Below are positions 19,381 through 28,773 of a stretch of DNA of 42,016 nt, piece after piece. The position numbers were made by a program, and so were the translations under genes. The notes beneath the pieces are model-generated. The model made no database searches and had not been told where the DNA came from. It saw only the letters and a list, made by a program, of their open reading frames with translations. This stretch comes from Clostridium ljungdahlii (lineage in GTDB: Bacteria > Bacillota > Clostridia > Clostridiales > Clostridiaceae), in assembly GCF_001636845.1 (NCBI RefSeq), contig NZ_LITT01000018.1, positions 1 through 42,016 of the forward strand. The letters run 5' to 3'. Position 1 is the first letter of the stretch, and each line of letters begins with the position of its first letter.

Positions 19381-20403
19381 TTACTTATCGGGCAATGTTC
19401 TTATTTTTACATTGCCCAATAAATATGTTATGACTACTCCTCCTACAAGTCCTCCTAGGTGCCCAAAGTTATCTACATTTGCTATAGAAAATCCTATTAC
19501 AAGGTTTATCACGATTATAGATAATACATTCATAAAAAATTCTTTACCAATTTTATGTTTCATTTTTATAGCAAATACCAATGCTGCGCCTAAAAGTCCA
19601 AATATTGCTCCTGAAGCTCCTACTGAAATAGAGGACGAAAACATAAAACTAAATACCGAAGAAACTAAACCTGATATAAGGTACAGCACTATATATTTAA
19701 CTTTACCATACACTTTCTCAACAAAAGAACCCATTATATAAAGTGAATACATATTTACTCCTAAATGAACTATTCCAGCATGTAAGAACATACAAGTAAA
19801 AAGTCTATAATACTGTCCTGAAGCTATAAGTGAATTAACCTTAGCTCCCATAAATACAAGTACATTTACATCACTATCAAATATATTTCCAGAAAGGTAT
19901 GCAGTTACTGCATATGCAGCAACATTTAAAGCTATTATGATCCACGTTACAATTAGGTCTTTTATTTTATATATGTTTTTTGACTGCTTATTTGCTAAAG
20001 TACTTTGTTTTACATAAATCATACAATTATATATTTCTTTAGCTAACTCCTCCAAATCAGGAGTATACAAAGTTATTTGATTCAAATAAGGATTTAAAAA
20101 AATTAATCCACATTGTGGATTATCATTTTTATCCACTGTGGCATGTACTTCCCTATCTAACACTATTTGTATAAGTCTTACACTTTTATTGTCAAACAGC
20201 TTTTTTAAACGTAACTTTATATCTTCTGCATTTACATTTCTATAACTTTCCACCCTAGAAAAGAAAACTACCTGCATAATAGAATTTTGTTCTCTGCATA
20301 ACGCCCATCTACTGCATATTCCATTTATACCTTCTAGCTCTATAATATTAAAATTATAGTTTTTGCATAACTTATCTATTAAATTATCAATATATGAACT
20401 CAT
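19381..20403 (-). CDS. rhomboid-family intramembrane serine protease
   Basis: Rhomboids cut membrane proteins within the bilayer. The 340-aa protein has a soluble N-terminal domain of about 145 residues, then a membrane domain of six or more helices. The catalytic serine is in VGASGAIFGLLG and the histidine in NFGHLGGLVGG. The open frame extends 29 codons further, but GAGGAG lies 7 bases before the ATG at 20403, giving MSSYIDNL. It lies 99 bases downstream of the HD-GYP gene and may share its transcript. The soluble domain is not one I recognise; substrates are unknown. Confidence 0.92.
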   Translation of the reverse strand: MSSYIDNLIDKLCKNYNFNIIELEGINGICSRWALCREQNSIMQVVFFSRVESYRNVNAEDIKLRLKKLFDNKSVRLIQIVLDREVHATVDKNDNPQCGLIFLNPYLNQITLYTPDLEELAKEIYNCMIYVKQSTLANKQSKNIYKIKDLIVTWIIIALNVAAYAVTAYLSGNIFDSDVNVLVFMGAKVNSLIASGQYYRLFTCMFLHAGIVHLGVNMYSLYIMGSFVEKVYGKVKYIVLYLISGLVSSVFSFMFSSSISVGASGAIFGLLGAALVFAIKMKHKIGKEFFMNVLSIIVINLVIGFSIANVDNFGHLGGLVGGVVITYLLGNVKIRTLPDK

Positions 20404-20502
20404 ATTTTTCTCCTCAAAAAAACGAATACACAGTATATTATCATAAATATTTTGATATCTATAACACACTGTGTAACTTATTTTTCCCAACTTAATTCTA
20501 TA

Positions 20503-21561
20503 TTATACTATTTCTTTTACGATTACGCTTAGATTTTTAAGTAAATCCACTTCATAACCTGATATATTAGCTCCAGTTTCAGGATCTTGTAATACCCTTA
20601 TCACCGGTCTATCAGGAAATCCTCTGTTTTGTCTTACAATATATCCTTTAACTCCATTTGATAACTTAACACAGCATCCAAGTGGATAAACAGCAAATGT
20701 ATTTTTGAAATGGGATACTATTTCCTGGTCAAAACTACTTCCACTGCCTGAAAGTACGAGTTCATAGGCATCATTAGGGCGAAACTTTTTTCTATAACAC
20801 CTATCATTACTAACAGCATCATATACATCACATATACAAACCATTTTTGCAAAATTTGTTATCTGCTTATCCGTAAGTCCATAAGGATATCCTCTACCAT
20901 CAACTCTCTCATGATGCTGTTCAACTATTTTAATTATAGGACTGTATGTACCAAAAGTTTTCATTAAGATTTTTGAACCGTGTAGGGGATGCTTTTTTAT
21001 TTCAGCGAATTCTTCATCTGTCAACTTGCCACTTTTATTCAATATCTCTATAGGCACCTTCGTCTTTCCTATATCATGTAGGATAGCTCCCACGCCAAGT
21101 TTCTTTATATCAGATCCATTATATCCTGCGGAAATTCCTAAAAAAGAAGCCATAACACAAGTATCTATTGAGTGAACAAAAGTATAGTTGTCATATGTAT
21201 GTATGTCATAAAGACTTTTATTTACATCTCCAACATCAACTATGTAATTAATCATTTCTTCTACTGTTTTTAAAGATTGTCTTAATCCTCTTTCATCATA
21301 ATTATTCAAATTTACCATTACCTTTGACATACTTTTCATAGTGGACTGTTTAAGCTGCGCCAATTTTTCATCTTCTACATAAACATCTTCTAATCTTTCA
21401 TCTTCTACATATACATAAAATACACCTAATTTTTTTAATTTATCTATATAATTACTATTTAACTTTACTCCTGCTCGTAATAAAACTTGTCCTTCACAGG
21501 TTAATATGCTCTTTCCAAGTATATCTTCTTCCATAACCCTATCTATAAATTCCAGTCTCAT
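20503..21561 (-). CDS. HD-GYP domain protein, probable cyclic-di-GMP phosphodiesterase
   Basis: HD-GYP enzymes hydrolyse cyclic di-GMP. The 352-aa protein has an N-terminal region of about 120 residues with no recognised sensor. The HD-GYP domain follows, with HSIDTC, HDIGKTKVP, HPLHG, EQHHERVDGRGYP and CDVYDAVSNDR, so all the metal-binding and GYP elements are present. The C-terminal ~60 residues (YIVRQNRGFPDRPVIRVL) form a small beta-rich extension common in clostridial members. It has no membrane segment. GGGGTGA precedes the ATG. No cyclic-di-GMP riboswitch is seen nearby. Confidence 0.93.
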   Translation of the reverse strand: MRLEFIDRVMEEDILGKSILTCEGQVLLRAGVKLNSNYIDKLKKLGVFYVYVEDERLEDVYVEDEKLAQLKQSTMKSMSKVMVNLNNYDERGLRQSLKTVEEMINYIVDVGDVNKSLYDIHTYDNYTFVHSIDTCVMASFLGISAGYNGSDIKKLGVGAILHDIGKTKVPIEILNKSGKLTDEEFAEIKKHPLHGSKILMKTFGTYSPIIKIVEQHHERVDGRGYPYGLTDKQITNFAKMVCICDVYDAVSNDRCYRKKFRPNDAYELVLSGSGSSFDQEIVSHFKNTFAVYPLGCCVKLSNGVKGYIVRQNRGFPDRPVIRVLQDPETGANISGYEVDLLKNLSVIVKEIV

Positions 21562-21785
21562 AATTTCACCCCAATAAAGTTTTGCATTGTAATGTTTCTT
21601 AATAAAATAATACCATACAACCGTAAAAATTTAAATAATTTAAAATTAAAAATAGACTTAACTTCCACATAAATCCTAGCTCTACAAAATATTTTTCTAA
21701 ATAAATAAAAACGGGTATTTACTTATTTTGTAAATTTGTATATTATAATATTGAAAGCATTATTTCCATTATATGGAGGAAAATT

Positions 21786-22109
21786 ATGAAAAAATTTATT
21801 ATTCTATTTATAAGTATTTTACTTACTATTACAATAGTAGAAAAAGTATATGTATCATATAAGTGTAGAGATATAAACTATGCAGTCAAAAATTATTTTA
21901 CTACCGGCATTTTTAATAAATATAAGCTGTGCAACATGGGGGATATAAATATGTATTTTTCCAATGGAACAGTTGCATTTATTAAAGTTTCTGGTATGTC
22001 TGCTAAAATGCCCTACGAAAAACTAGAATATACCGTATTTATACAAAAAAACACTAGAGGAGTGTGGAAAATAAAAAAAGTATATCCCGCACAGATAACT
22101 TTAAAATAA
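21786..22109 (+). CDS. hypothetical exported or membrane-anchored protein, 107 aa
   Basis: I do not recognise this gene. The 107-aa product has an N-terminal hydrophobic stretch (about 3-22, FIILFISILLTITIV) that could be a signal anchor. The rest is small, mixed alpha/beta, ending in WKIKKVYPAQITL, a pattern like small NTF2-type secreted domains, though this is a guess. TGGAGG lies 8 bases before the ATG. It is the only rightward gene in a leftward block, and its stop is six bases from the stop of the convergent Fur-family gene. Confidence 0.7.
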   Translation: MKKFIILFISILLTITIVEKVYVSYKCRDINYAVKNYFTTGIFNKYKLCNMGDINMYFSNGTVAFIKVSGMSAKMPYEKLEYTVFIQKNTRGVWKIKKVYPAQITLK

Positions 22110-22115
22110 AATTTT

Positions 22116-22547
22116 TTAGTTTTTACTACTTTTTCTCTTTCTACAATCTGCACATATTCCATTTAATTTAAAATCCAGTTCTTCATCCTCAAATACAAAG
22201 CCCGTTTTGCTTTTTATAATTTCTTCTATTTGCTGCATAGGACAGTCTATTTCTACTTCTTTATGACATATTTTACACTCCAATATATGCTTATGCTTTT
22301 TTCTCATTATAGCATAACTATATTTATTTTCGCCCAAATCAAATTTTCTAACAATTTTTTTATTTTCAAACAATTCTAAGGACCTATAAATAGTGGATAA
22401 ATCTACATTTATGTTTCTCTCTCTACACTTTTCAAATAAATTATCAACAGTTATAGCATTTTCACTTTTAGATAATATATCTAAAATATTCAATCTTGCC
22501 TTTGTAACTTTTATTCTACATTTTCTCAAGTACTTTTCTACATCCAT
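22116..22547 (-). CDS. Fur-family metal-responsive repressor
   Basis: The 143-aa protein has the Fur winged helix (about 1-80, with VDLSTIYRSLELFE as recognition helix). The dimerisation domain has KHKHILEC and two CxxC pairs (CKIC and CADC) for structural zinc. Whether it is Fur, Zur, PerR or Mur cannot be settled: the histidine-rich segment after the first domain is HKH rather than a typical PerR set. It is 16 bases downstream of an MntP-like exporter gene and probably co-transcribed, which hints at manganese or related metal control. Confidence 0.92.
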   Translation of the reverse strand: MDVEKYLRKCRIKVTKARLNILDILSKSENAITVDNLFEKCRERNINVDLSTIYRSLELFENKKIVRKFDLGENKYSYAIMRKKHKHILECKICHKEVEIDCPMQQIEEIIKSKTGFVFEDEELDFKLNGICADCRKRKSSKN

Positions 22548-22563
22548 AAATTCACCCCAAATT

Positions 22564-23118
22564 TCACTTAAAAAACATCATTTTAATACCAAATATAATA
22601 AGTATTACTCCACCTATATAATCTGCATATTTACTTACAATATGTATTTTCTGAAGGTACTTCGAAATAAAAAAAGCAAATAAACACATAATAAAGGTAA
22701 TTAAGCCTATAAACACAGTACTAATAAATAGATCCATCCTATTTGCTATATTATTTAAAGTTGTAAATCCTATTACTAGTGCATCAATACTTACTGAAAT
22801 TCCAAGCACTAGAATCATTCCTGGTTTAATGAGTATGCATTCTCCTTTACTAGCAAAACCTTCTTTAACCATAAGGACGCCTACTATAGATACTAATGCT
22901 CCTCCAATTACCTGGGGAACAGACGCAATATATGTATTAAATAGAAAACCTGCATAAGCACCACATATCGCAAAAAAAAACTGAAAAAATCCACATGAAA
23001 AAGAAAGTTGAAACTTATTTCTTCTCTCCGCTGCGCCATTCAATCCCACACACAGTGAAACGCCAAAGGCATCTAAAGAAAGTGCCACTGCAATCAAAAG
23101 TAAAAAATAAAATTTCAT
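22564..23118 (-). CDS. mntP: MntP-family manganese efflux protein
   Basis: This 184-aa membrane protein has about six helices. It has the two repeated acidic motifs of the MntP family: ALSLDAFGVSLCVG near the N-terminus and VSIDALVIGFTT after residue 105. Those aspartates bind the exported metal. The related YtaF family has NLDN-type motifs, so MntP is favoured. An upstream in-frame TTG exists, but AAAGGA precedes the ATG at 23118. I see no yybP-ykoY manganese riboswitch in the 90-base gap upstream; the Fur-family gene follows directly. Confidence 0.85.
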   Translation of the reverse strand: MKFYFLLLIAVALSLDAFGVSLCVGLNGAAERRNKFQLSFSCGFFQFFFAICGAYAGFLFNTYIASVPQVIGGALVSIVGVLMVKEGFASKGECILIKPGMILVLGISVSIDALVIGFTTLNNIANRMDLFISTVFIGLITFIMCLFAFFISKYLQKIHIVSKYADYIGGVILIIFGIKMMFFK

Positions 23119-23208
23119 ATTATTTTCCTTTCGCAATTAAAATTACTTATAATAACTTACTTAATTTTACTTTATTATTTTTCTAATGTCTATAAGTTCA
23201 CTTACTAT

Positions 23209-23937
23209 TCATATGTATTTTTTTGGAAAATTAAGCATATATCCATTACATTTAAGCCATTTTCTTCTGTTTTTATATTGTGGAATTATAGATTCTACCA
23301 ATTTCCAGTAATCTCTAGAATGATCCATATGTACCAGATGGCAAAGTTCATGCACAACTACATAATCTATAATTTCCATAGGTGCCATTAATATTTTATA
23401 ATTTAAATTAATATTACCGTTAGAGGAACAGCTGCCCCATCTAGTCTTCTGACACCTAATTGTTATTTTTTGGGGATAGACATTTAGATTCTTGTAATAA
23501 ATATCCACCCGTTCTCTAAAAATCACCCTAGCCCTTTGTTTATAAAATTCACATATGCTCTTTTTAATATTTTCTTCATTTTTTAATAAAACAGCTTTGC
23601 CATAAACTATAATTTTATCTTCTGCAATTTCTACATAACATTTTTTTATGTCTGCCTGTCGAACTTCTATTTTTAAAAGATTCCCCATCCATAAAAGCTT
23701 TTTTCCATCTAACAGACCCGTAGACTTCATGGTGTAAATTCTATTTTTTGTAATTTTTACATTTTCCTGTATCCATCCCATTTTATTCTCAACTATTTTC
23801 TCTATAGATGGATAACTAACATTAAGAGGTGCTATTATATATACTTCACCTTGTTCATTAATTTTAATGGTTATATTTTTTATATTCTTCTTTATTACCT
23901 TATATTCAAATGAAGAAAGTCTATGAGTTGTTTCCAT
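23209..23937 (-). CDS. YgjP-like (DUF45) zinc metallopeptidase-like protein
   Basis: The 242-aa protein has the DUF45/YgjP signature. A beta-rich N-terminal half (IKINEQGEVYIIAPLNVS) is followed by RWGSCSSNGNINLNYKIL and the zinc motif VVHELCHLVHMDHSRDYW, with two histidines, a glutamate and a third histidine downstream. Members are often found near restriction-modification genes, but here it sits 13 bases after an S41 peptidase gene, in one operon. The biological substrate of the family is unknown. Confidence 0.9.
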   Translation of the reverse strand: METTHRLSSFEYKVIKKNIKNITIKINEQGEVYIIAPLNVSYPSIEKIVENKMGWIQENVKITKNRIYTMKSTGLLDGKKLLWMGNLLKIEVRQADIKKCYVEIAEDKIIVYGKAVLLKNEENIKKSICEFYKQRARVIFRERVDIYYKNLNVYPQKITIRCQKTRWGSCSSNGNINLNYKILMAPMEIIDYVVVHELCHLVHMDHSRDYWKLVESIIPQYKNRRKWLKCNGYMLNFPKKYI

Positions 23938-23950
23938 TTTTCACCTTTCA

Positions 23951-25576
23951 TTAGTTTTTAACAGTAACTGGCTTTATAGTGTCATTAACCTTTATATAGT
24001 AGGTCTTGCCTTTTTCTAATTTTTCTTGTGGCACAATAACTATTTTGTTATCTTCTACGCTGCCTATTTTAAAAGCAACCCTTTTACCAGTAGTGCTATT
24101 TATAATTTCCATATTTACTTTATCCTTTATATCAGAGCTTATTTTTTTATTAAAAATTACAGTAAATGCTTTATCCTGTGACACCTGCTGCATTGTATCT
24201 AAAACCTTATCTTCTGGATAAAAAAACTTATACATATTGCTAAAGTATTCCTCCGGAACCTTTGCCCATCCATCTTTAGTGCCTATACAAATTTGTGATC
24301 TATCTATATTATTCACTATATACTTAAAAGCAGACCAATATTCCTCATTTTTAGCAATACTTAAATCTATATAAAAATTTTCATTACTTATTGTAACCTT
24401 TAAAAATCCTCTTTCGTCTGTTCCATCTTTACATTGTCCCGACAATAATTGTGCTACTGCTAAGGAATTCTCATTACCTGTATCAAAATCAGGCTTTATT
24501 CCTACTTTTTGTATTGTATTACCTGCAGGGGAATAAAATTTTTCTACAGTTAACTTCAATGCTCCTCCATCTGAAAGGTCAAACATCTGCTGTGCCACAC
24601 CTTTTCCATAAGTAGTATTTCCTATAAAAAAAGCTTTTTTATAATCCTTCACTGCTGCAGACAGTATTTCTGAAGCACTAGCAGTATATTTATCTACCAA
24701 AAATATAGTAGGCTTGTCTATTATATTTTGTTCTTCTCCTGCTAGGTAACCTATTTTTTTACCGCTTTTATTTTCAACTATAAGTGCTAAATTTTGTCCT
24801 ATGAAATTTCCTGCTACATTTAGGGCAGAATCCATATATCCTCCACCATTATCTCTCAGGTCTATTATGTACCTTGCAGGTTTATTTGCTTGAAGTTCTT
24901 TTAATTTTTCATTAAACTTTTGTGATGTGTCTTCTCCAAAAGATGCTATGTGAATATATGCAGTATTACCATCCAACATTTTTCCATCTACTATTGGAAT
25001 ACTCACCTCTCCCCTTTTTACAGAAAAACTTAATACCTTGTCCTGCCTTTGAACTACAAGATTAACATTTGTATTTTCGTCTCCTTTAATATATGAAGAA
25101 GCTTGATCAAGTGTTATATTGGCAAGTGAATGGGAATTCGCCGAAATTATAATATCCCCTTCCTTAAGTCCCACACTTTCTGCTGGAGAATTTGCAACTA
25201 CAGAATCTATTTTTATCCCTGAAGGAACTTGAGACATATATATGCCTATTCCATAGATTTTATTATTTATGGAATTTAAAAAATTTGTTTCTTCATCTTT
25301 AGAAAAATACTCAGTATATGGATCATTAAGTTTTTTCAGTGCTTCATCTATACTAGATGCATTTAATACCCCGTCTGGTATATTGCCTACATAATAAGTT
25401 TTAATATCGTTTTTTACTTGATTTAGTACTTGTGACGAGTCCGCTGCCACTGCCGTGAATGAAAAGCCAAGTAAAAAAAACATAGTCCAAAATACTACAA
25501 ATAATTTTTTTGCATATAATCCCATATCTAATTTTCTCATTGAATTAGTATTTAGACTCCTAAACTTACTTCTCAT
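23951..25576 (-). CDS. S41-family C-terminal processing protease with PDZ domain
   Basis: This is an exported Ctp-type serine protease. The 541-aa protein has a signal or anchor segment (about 22-45, LFVVFWTMFFLLGFSFTAVA), a PDZ domain (about 110-190) and the S41 core. The catalytic serine is in KYTASASEILS near residue 300 and the lysine in GNTTYGKGVA near residue 325. An extra C-terminal Ig-like region (about 460-541, FTVIFNKKISSDI) may bind the cell wall. GGGAGG precedes the ATG. A 150-bp palindromic repeat begins about 30 bases upstream, so the leader may contain it. Confidence 0.92.
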   Translation of the reverse strand: MRSKFRSLNTNSMRKLDMGLYAKKLFVVFWTMFFLLGFSFTAVAADSSQVLNQVKNDIKTYYVGNIPDGVLNASSIDEALKKLNDPYTEYFSKDEETNFLNSINNKIYGIGIYMSQVPSGIKIDSVVANSPAESVGLKEGDIIISANSHSLANITLDQASSYIKGDENTNVNLVVQRQDKVLSFSVKRGEVSIPIVDGKMLDGNTAYIHIASFGEDTSQKFNEKLKELQANKPARYIIDLRDNGGGYMDSALNVAGNFIGQNLALIVENKSGKKIGYLAGEEQNIIDKPTIFLVDKYTASASEILSAAVKDYKKAFFIGNTTYGKGVAQQMFDLSDGGALKLTVEKFYSPAGNTIQKVGIKPDFDTGNENSLAVAQLLSGQCKDGTDERGFLKVTISNENFYIDLSIAKNEEYWSAFKYIVNNIDRSQICIGTKDGWAKVPEEYFSNMYKFFYPEDKVLDTMQQVSQDKAFTVIFNKKISSDIKDKVNMEIINSTTGKRVAFKIGSVEDNKIVIVPQEKLEKGKTYYIKVNDTIKPVTVKN

Positions 25577-25605
25577 ATAATAATCCTCCCAAAATATTTT
25601 ATTGT

Positions 25606-25767
25606 TATAGGGTTTCCAATTTAAAATTTGAATTTATTCACAGAGATATTTTTACAATAATGAAGTACATTTAAATATTCTTTACTTAGACTTATCAAAA
25701 TATTTAACGGACTGAAGGTTGTAAAAATATCCGGAGAATAATTCAACTTTCAATCTAGGAACTCTAT
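25606..25767. repeat. palindromic repeat, internally deleted copy (about 150-160 bp)
   Basis: The ends TATAGGGTTTCC and GGAACTCTATA are inverted. The outer arms match full copy 2: ATATTTTTACAATAA pairs with TTGTAAAAATAT, and ACTTAGACTTATCAAAATATTTAAC appears near the middle. The inner ~90 bp with the AACTCGTACCTC core are absent. It lies between the S41 gene and its upstream region. Confidence 0.8.
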
Positions 25768-25949
25768 AATTAATGAAATAATTATATCATTATTGAACAT
25801 TTACTTCCATTGCAATTTTTAAGATCTTTATTACTTTTTAAATTATTTACAATATCATTTTCATAAATTTACTGCTAAGTATATTACAAACATAATCACA
25901 TACAATTCTACATTATTTTGTAATATATTATCTACAACAATTTGCAATA

Positions 25950-25978
25950 TTGAAATAGCAATTCATTTATTATATAAT
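25950..25978 (+). promoter_or_regulatory. promoter of the 40-aa protein gene
   Basis: TTGAAA (25950-25955) and TATAAT (25973-25978) are exactly 17 bases apart. Predicted transcription starts about 57 bases before the ATG at 26042. Confidence 0.6.
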
Positions 25979-26041
25979 TAAATTACATCATGAATTATAT
26001 TAAATTTATCATTATAATTACATAATAAAAGGAGCTATAAC

Positions 26042-26164
26042 ATGAAAGAACAACTTTCTCCAATAGAATTGCATAAAAAACATATAAAAACTGCTACTAC
26101 AATTTTTTTTATAGCATTAATATTAGCGGTATCTATAATAACCTATATCATATCATCCACTTAA
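26042..26164 (+). CDS. single-span membrane microprotein, 40 aa
   Basis: A short gene encodes a 40-residue protein with a charged N-terminal half (KEQLSPIELHKKHIK) and one membrane helix (about 18-37, TTIFFIALILAVSIITYII). AAAAGGAG lies 7 bases before the ATG. A good promoter lies upstream and an intrinsic terminator just after the stop, so it is a complete transcription unit. I do not recognise the family. The amphipathic start plus one helix suggests a small regulator or subunit of a membrane complex, which is inference. Confidence 0.72.
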   Translation: MKEQLSPIELHKKHIKTATTIFFIALILAVSIITYIISST

Positions 26165-26167
26165 AAT

Positions 26168-26204
26168 AAAAATGGCTGAACCATAAAGTTCCGCCATTTT
26201 TATT
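26168..26204 (+). terminator. bidirectional intrinsic terminator
   Basis: AAAAATGGC and GCCATTTTT (26168-26176, 26193-26201) pair, with GAAC/GTTC continuing the stem, and T-rich DNA follows on both strands. It ends the 40-aa gene rightward and can end the chemotaxis receptor gene leftward. Confidence 0.85.
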
Positions 26205-26246
26205 TTGCATCTACATAATAACTATTTAATTTCTTTAGTCGAGATA

Positions 26247-27950
26247 TTAATTATTTATCCTAAATTTAGTTATATTTTTCTTAAGATTTTCTGTCATACT
26301 TTCAAGGTTTTCTGCAACCTCATATACTTTATTTGCAGACTTACTCATTTCAGTACTGGAAGCAGCTATTTCCTCAGTAGATGCGGCCATCTCTTCTGCA
26401 GTAGCTGAGGTTTCTTCTACACTACTCACTATTTTATCTTTGCTTTTTTCTAGATTGTCTACAGATACATTCACTTTTTGAATTTTAGGTATTATATTAT
26501 TAACTGCATAAGTTATATTAGTAAAAGCTTCTACAGATTCATTTATAGAGTTAGTCTGATTTACAATTTCATTGTCCATCTCTGAAGTTTCCTTTACTAT
26601 GTCTCCTATTTTATTAGAAAGCAATTTAATTAAACTATCTATGCTTGTAGAAGACTCCTTAGTCTGTGCAGCTAATTTTCTTACTTCCTCTGCTACAACT
26701 GCAAAACCTTTTCCAGCTTCTCCAGCTCTAGCTGCTTCTATAGCTGCATTTAAAGCTAGTAGGTTAGTTTGATCTGAAACACTGTTTATAATATTAGTTA
26801 TGTCATTTATTTTCAGCACATTACTACTAAATTCCGTTATATCGTCCTTAAACATTTTAAAAGAATCATTTACCTTTGTAATAGACCTTTCTATATTAGG
26901 CAGTTTCTCACTATTTTCTTTTGCCATACTGTCTATTTCATTAGAGTTCCTATCTATTTCATTTATATCCTCGACTATCTTAGACAATTCATTGCTAAAG
27001 GAATCTATAACCTCATTTACAGCAACTAATTCTTGTGCCTGATTTGTATTTGCCCCAGCCACCTGGTTTATAGTCTGGGATACATCACTTGAGGATCCAG
27101 ATAATTCTTTAGAAATCAAAGCCAAGTTATTTGATTCATCAACTATAGTTTTAAAATCATTTCTAATAGTATACAACAAATTATTCATAGATTTTCTCAT
27201 ACTTTCTATACCTTTGGCTAAAATTCCTCCTTCATCTTTATAATTCAAGTATTCTCTAGGAACTTCTTTAGTAAAATCTCCTTTTGATAAAGTGTTCATA
27301 TACCCTGCAGAATAAAGTAATACTTTAGTTATCTTAGATACAAAAATATTTGCTGCTATGACAGACAATATAGCTATTAGTACCACAATAATACCTATGC
27401 TTTTAAAAACTTCAAATATCTGATTATTTATTACACTTTTACTAATGCCTATAAAAAACATTCCCAGTACATTTCCTTCATTATCCTTGATTGGTTTATA
27501 TATTACCTCATAGGGTACATTCAATATTTTTGTTTCTCCCCTAAAGTCTTCTCCAGATTTCAACACTTTATTTGAGACCTCAGATAAAGCTTTTGTATTT
27601 ACAGCTCTATTTCCTTTGTTCATTACCGTCGTAGAAATCCTTGTATCTTTTAAGAATATAGTAACTTCTTCACCTGTCTCCGCTTTTATAGAATCTACAA
27701 ATTTAGTGTCTCCACTTATAAGTTTACTTCCCTTGTATAACTTTCCATCTTTTTCTTTCCATGCTCCACTGTATTTTTCATCTAATAACTTTAAAGCCAT
27801 ACCAGAATTTGATTTCAATTGATTGGAATAGCTTTCATCTGTTATATTACTCAAATTATGGTGTACTAATATAAGAACTGAAGCATTTAAAATCAGAATG
27901 ATACATACTATTAAAAGATTTATTTTACCCCTAACTTTTAGATTTTTCAT
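26247..27950 (-). CDS. methyl-accepting chemotaxis protein with Cache-type sensor
   Basis: This transmembrane receptor signals to CheA/CheW. The 567-aa protein has a membrane helix at about 10-30 and an extracellular single-Cache-like domain at about 35-175, with GVEVTI-like core and [23 protein letters not shown] second helix lies at about 180-205, then HAMP. The signalling coiled coil has the hairpin tip around [42 protein letters not shown] precedes the ATG. The ligand is not predictable. No other chemotaxis genes are nearby. The leader contains a hairpin terminator, listed separately. Confidence 0.95.
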   Translation of the reverse strand: MKNLKVRGKINLLIVCIILILNASVLILVHHNLSNITDESYSNQLKSNSGMALKLLDEKYSGAWKEKDGKLYKGSKLISGDTKFVDSIKAETGEEVTIFLKDTRISTTVMNKGNRAVNTKALSEVSNKVLKSGEDFRGETKILNVPYEVIYKPIKDNEGNVLGMFFIGISKSVINNQIFEVFKSIGIIVVLIAILSVIAANIFVSKITKVLLYSAGYMNTLSKGDFTKEVPREYLNYKDEGGILAKGIESMRKSMNNLLYTIRNDFKTIVDESNNLALISKELSGSSSDVSQTINQVAGANTNQAQELVAVNEVIDSFSNELSKIVEDINEIDRNSNEIDSMAKENSEKLPNIERSITKVNDSFKMFKDDITEFSSNVLKINDITNIINSVSDQTNLLALNAAIEAARAGEAGKGFAVVAEEVRKLAAQTKESSTSIDSLIKLLSNKIGDIVKETSEMDNEIVNQTNSINESVEAFTNITYAVNNIIPKIQKVNVSVDNLEKSKDKIVSSVEETSATAEEMAASTEEIAASSTEMSKSANKVYEVAENLESMTENLKKNITKFRINN

Positions 27951-28405
27951 TTACACTCCCCCTAAAAATATAAATATAATTTTATGAAAACGTTTATTTA
28001 ATTTATTTAAAAAAAGTCAGAGCACTGCTTCCGACTTTTTGTCCTGCTTTTAATTTCTTTAATCTTAAATAAATTAAAAATTTATTCATTTCCTTTATAT
28101 ACTATTATATCAAAAATTTAAATTATATTCTACATTGCAATTAAACTTATCAGTGAATCTTATTTAGTAGCTTTCACAAAGTTCATGGAAATGTTATAGT
28201 AGGTAATCATCAAACAAGATATAGCCCTATCTTACTTGCTCAAAAACACTTTTGACTATAGGACCACATAATGGCTGCCTTCCTTTTCTTTTTTTAAACT
28301 TATACTGTTTGAAAATCTAATTTGCCTGCTGCATGCAGTTACTGTAAATATAGATAAGACTATGAAAATACACCATAAAGATTTACATTTTATAAAATTA
28401 TACCT
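27951..28405. other. 455-base gap with no recognised gene
   Basis: The left 90 bases are the chemotaxis receptor leader with a terminator. A TATAAT on the minus strand (28104-28109) lacks a good -35. From about 28150 to 28310 the DNA is less A+T rich than its surroundings and has short dyads such as AAGATA/TATCTT. All frames are broken by stops. It could be a decayed gene or a structured RNA; I cannot assign it. Confidence 0.5.
28008..28040 (-). terminator. intrinsic terminator in the receptor leader
   Basis: AAAAAGTC (28011-28018) and GACTTTTT (28033-28040), with an inner GAGCA/TGCTT pairing, form a hairpin. Seven T follow on the minus strand, about 60 bases before the chemotaxis gene. It may end transcripts from the right or act as an attenuator. 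Confidence 0.7.
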
Positions 28406-28630
28406 CTAAGACAAATCCATATTATTTAATATGTTTTTTAACTCCCTCAATTCCTCTACAGTTAGGGTAACTCCCTTTCCCATTTTGTCATGTTCTTGTG
28501 ACCAATCTCTTATATCATATTTAGCAGTTCTATCATTCCAGCTAACTAAATTTAATTCTTTCTTCCATCCTTTAGGGGATTCTGATAATACTCCTTTATT
28601 CTCTTTTATTTCATATTTTATACCTGCCAT
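28406..28630 (-). CDS. YdbC/PC4-like single-stranded nucleic-acid-binding protein
   Basis: The 74-aa protein is of the PC4/p15 coactivator-like family found in Firmicutes (YdbC), which bind single-stranded DNA as dimers. The pattern is visible: strands in KYEIKENKGVLSES and WKKELNLVSWNDRTAKYDIRDW, then GKGVTLTVEELRELKNILN as the C-terminal helix. GAGAGG precedes the ATG at 28630; an in-frame start three codons earlier overlaps the ribosome site and is rejected. It is a lone gene downstream of the proA terminator. Confidence 0.85.
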   Translation of the reverse strand: MAGIKYEIKENKGVLSESPKGWKKELNLVSWNDRTAKYDIRDWSQEHDKMGKGVTLTVEELRELKNILNNMDLS

Positions 28631-28713
28631 TTTATACACCTCTCAAAATCGAAAAAATTATTTTCTATATTATACCATAATCATAAAGTATTCTCCATTT
28701 GGGAATTCCAATC

Positions 28714-28751
28714 AAAAATTAAACTTCTGAGTATACGATTCTCAGAAGTTT
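28714..28751 (-). terminator. proA terminator
   Basis: AAACTTCTGAG (28721-28731) and CTCAGAAGTTT (28741-28751) form a perfect 11-bp stem with a 9-base loop. TTTAATTTTT follows on the minus strand, starting about 22 bases past the proA stop. Confidence 0.85.
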
Positions 28752-28773
28752 GATTTAAATTCAATAAAAATCT

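Noticed and set aside
22564-23208. yybP-ykoY manganese riboswitch upstream of mntP
   Set aside because: The gap is only 90 bases and none of the conserved riboswitch elements are visible.
23209-23937. Restriction-modification linkage of the YgjP-like protein
   Set aside because: Such proteins are often near type I systems, but all neighbours here are unrelated housekeeping or envelope genes.
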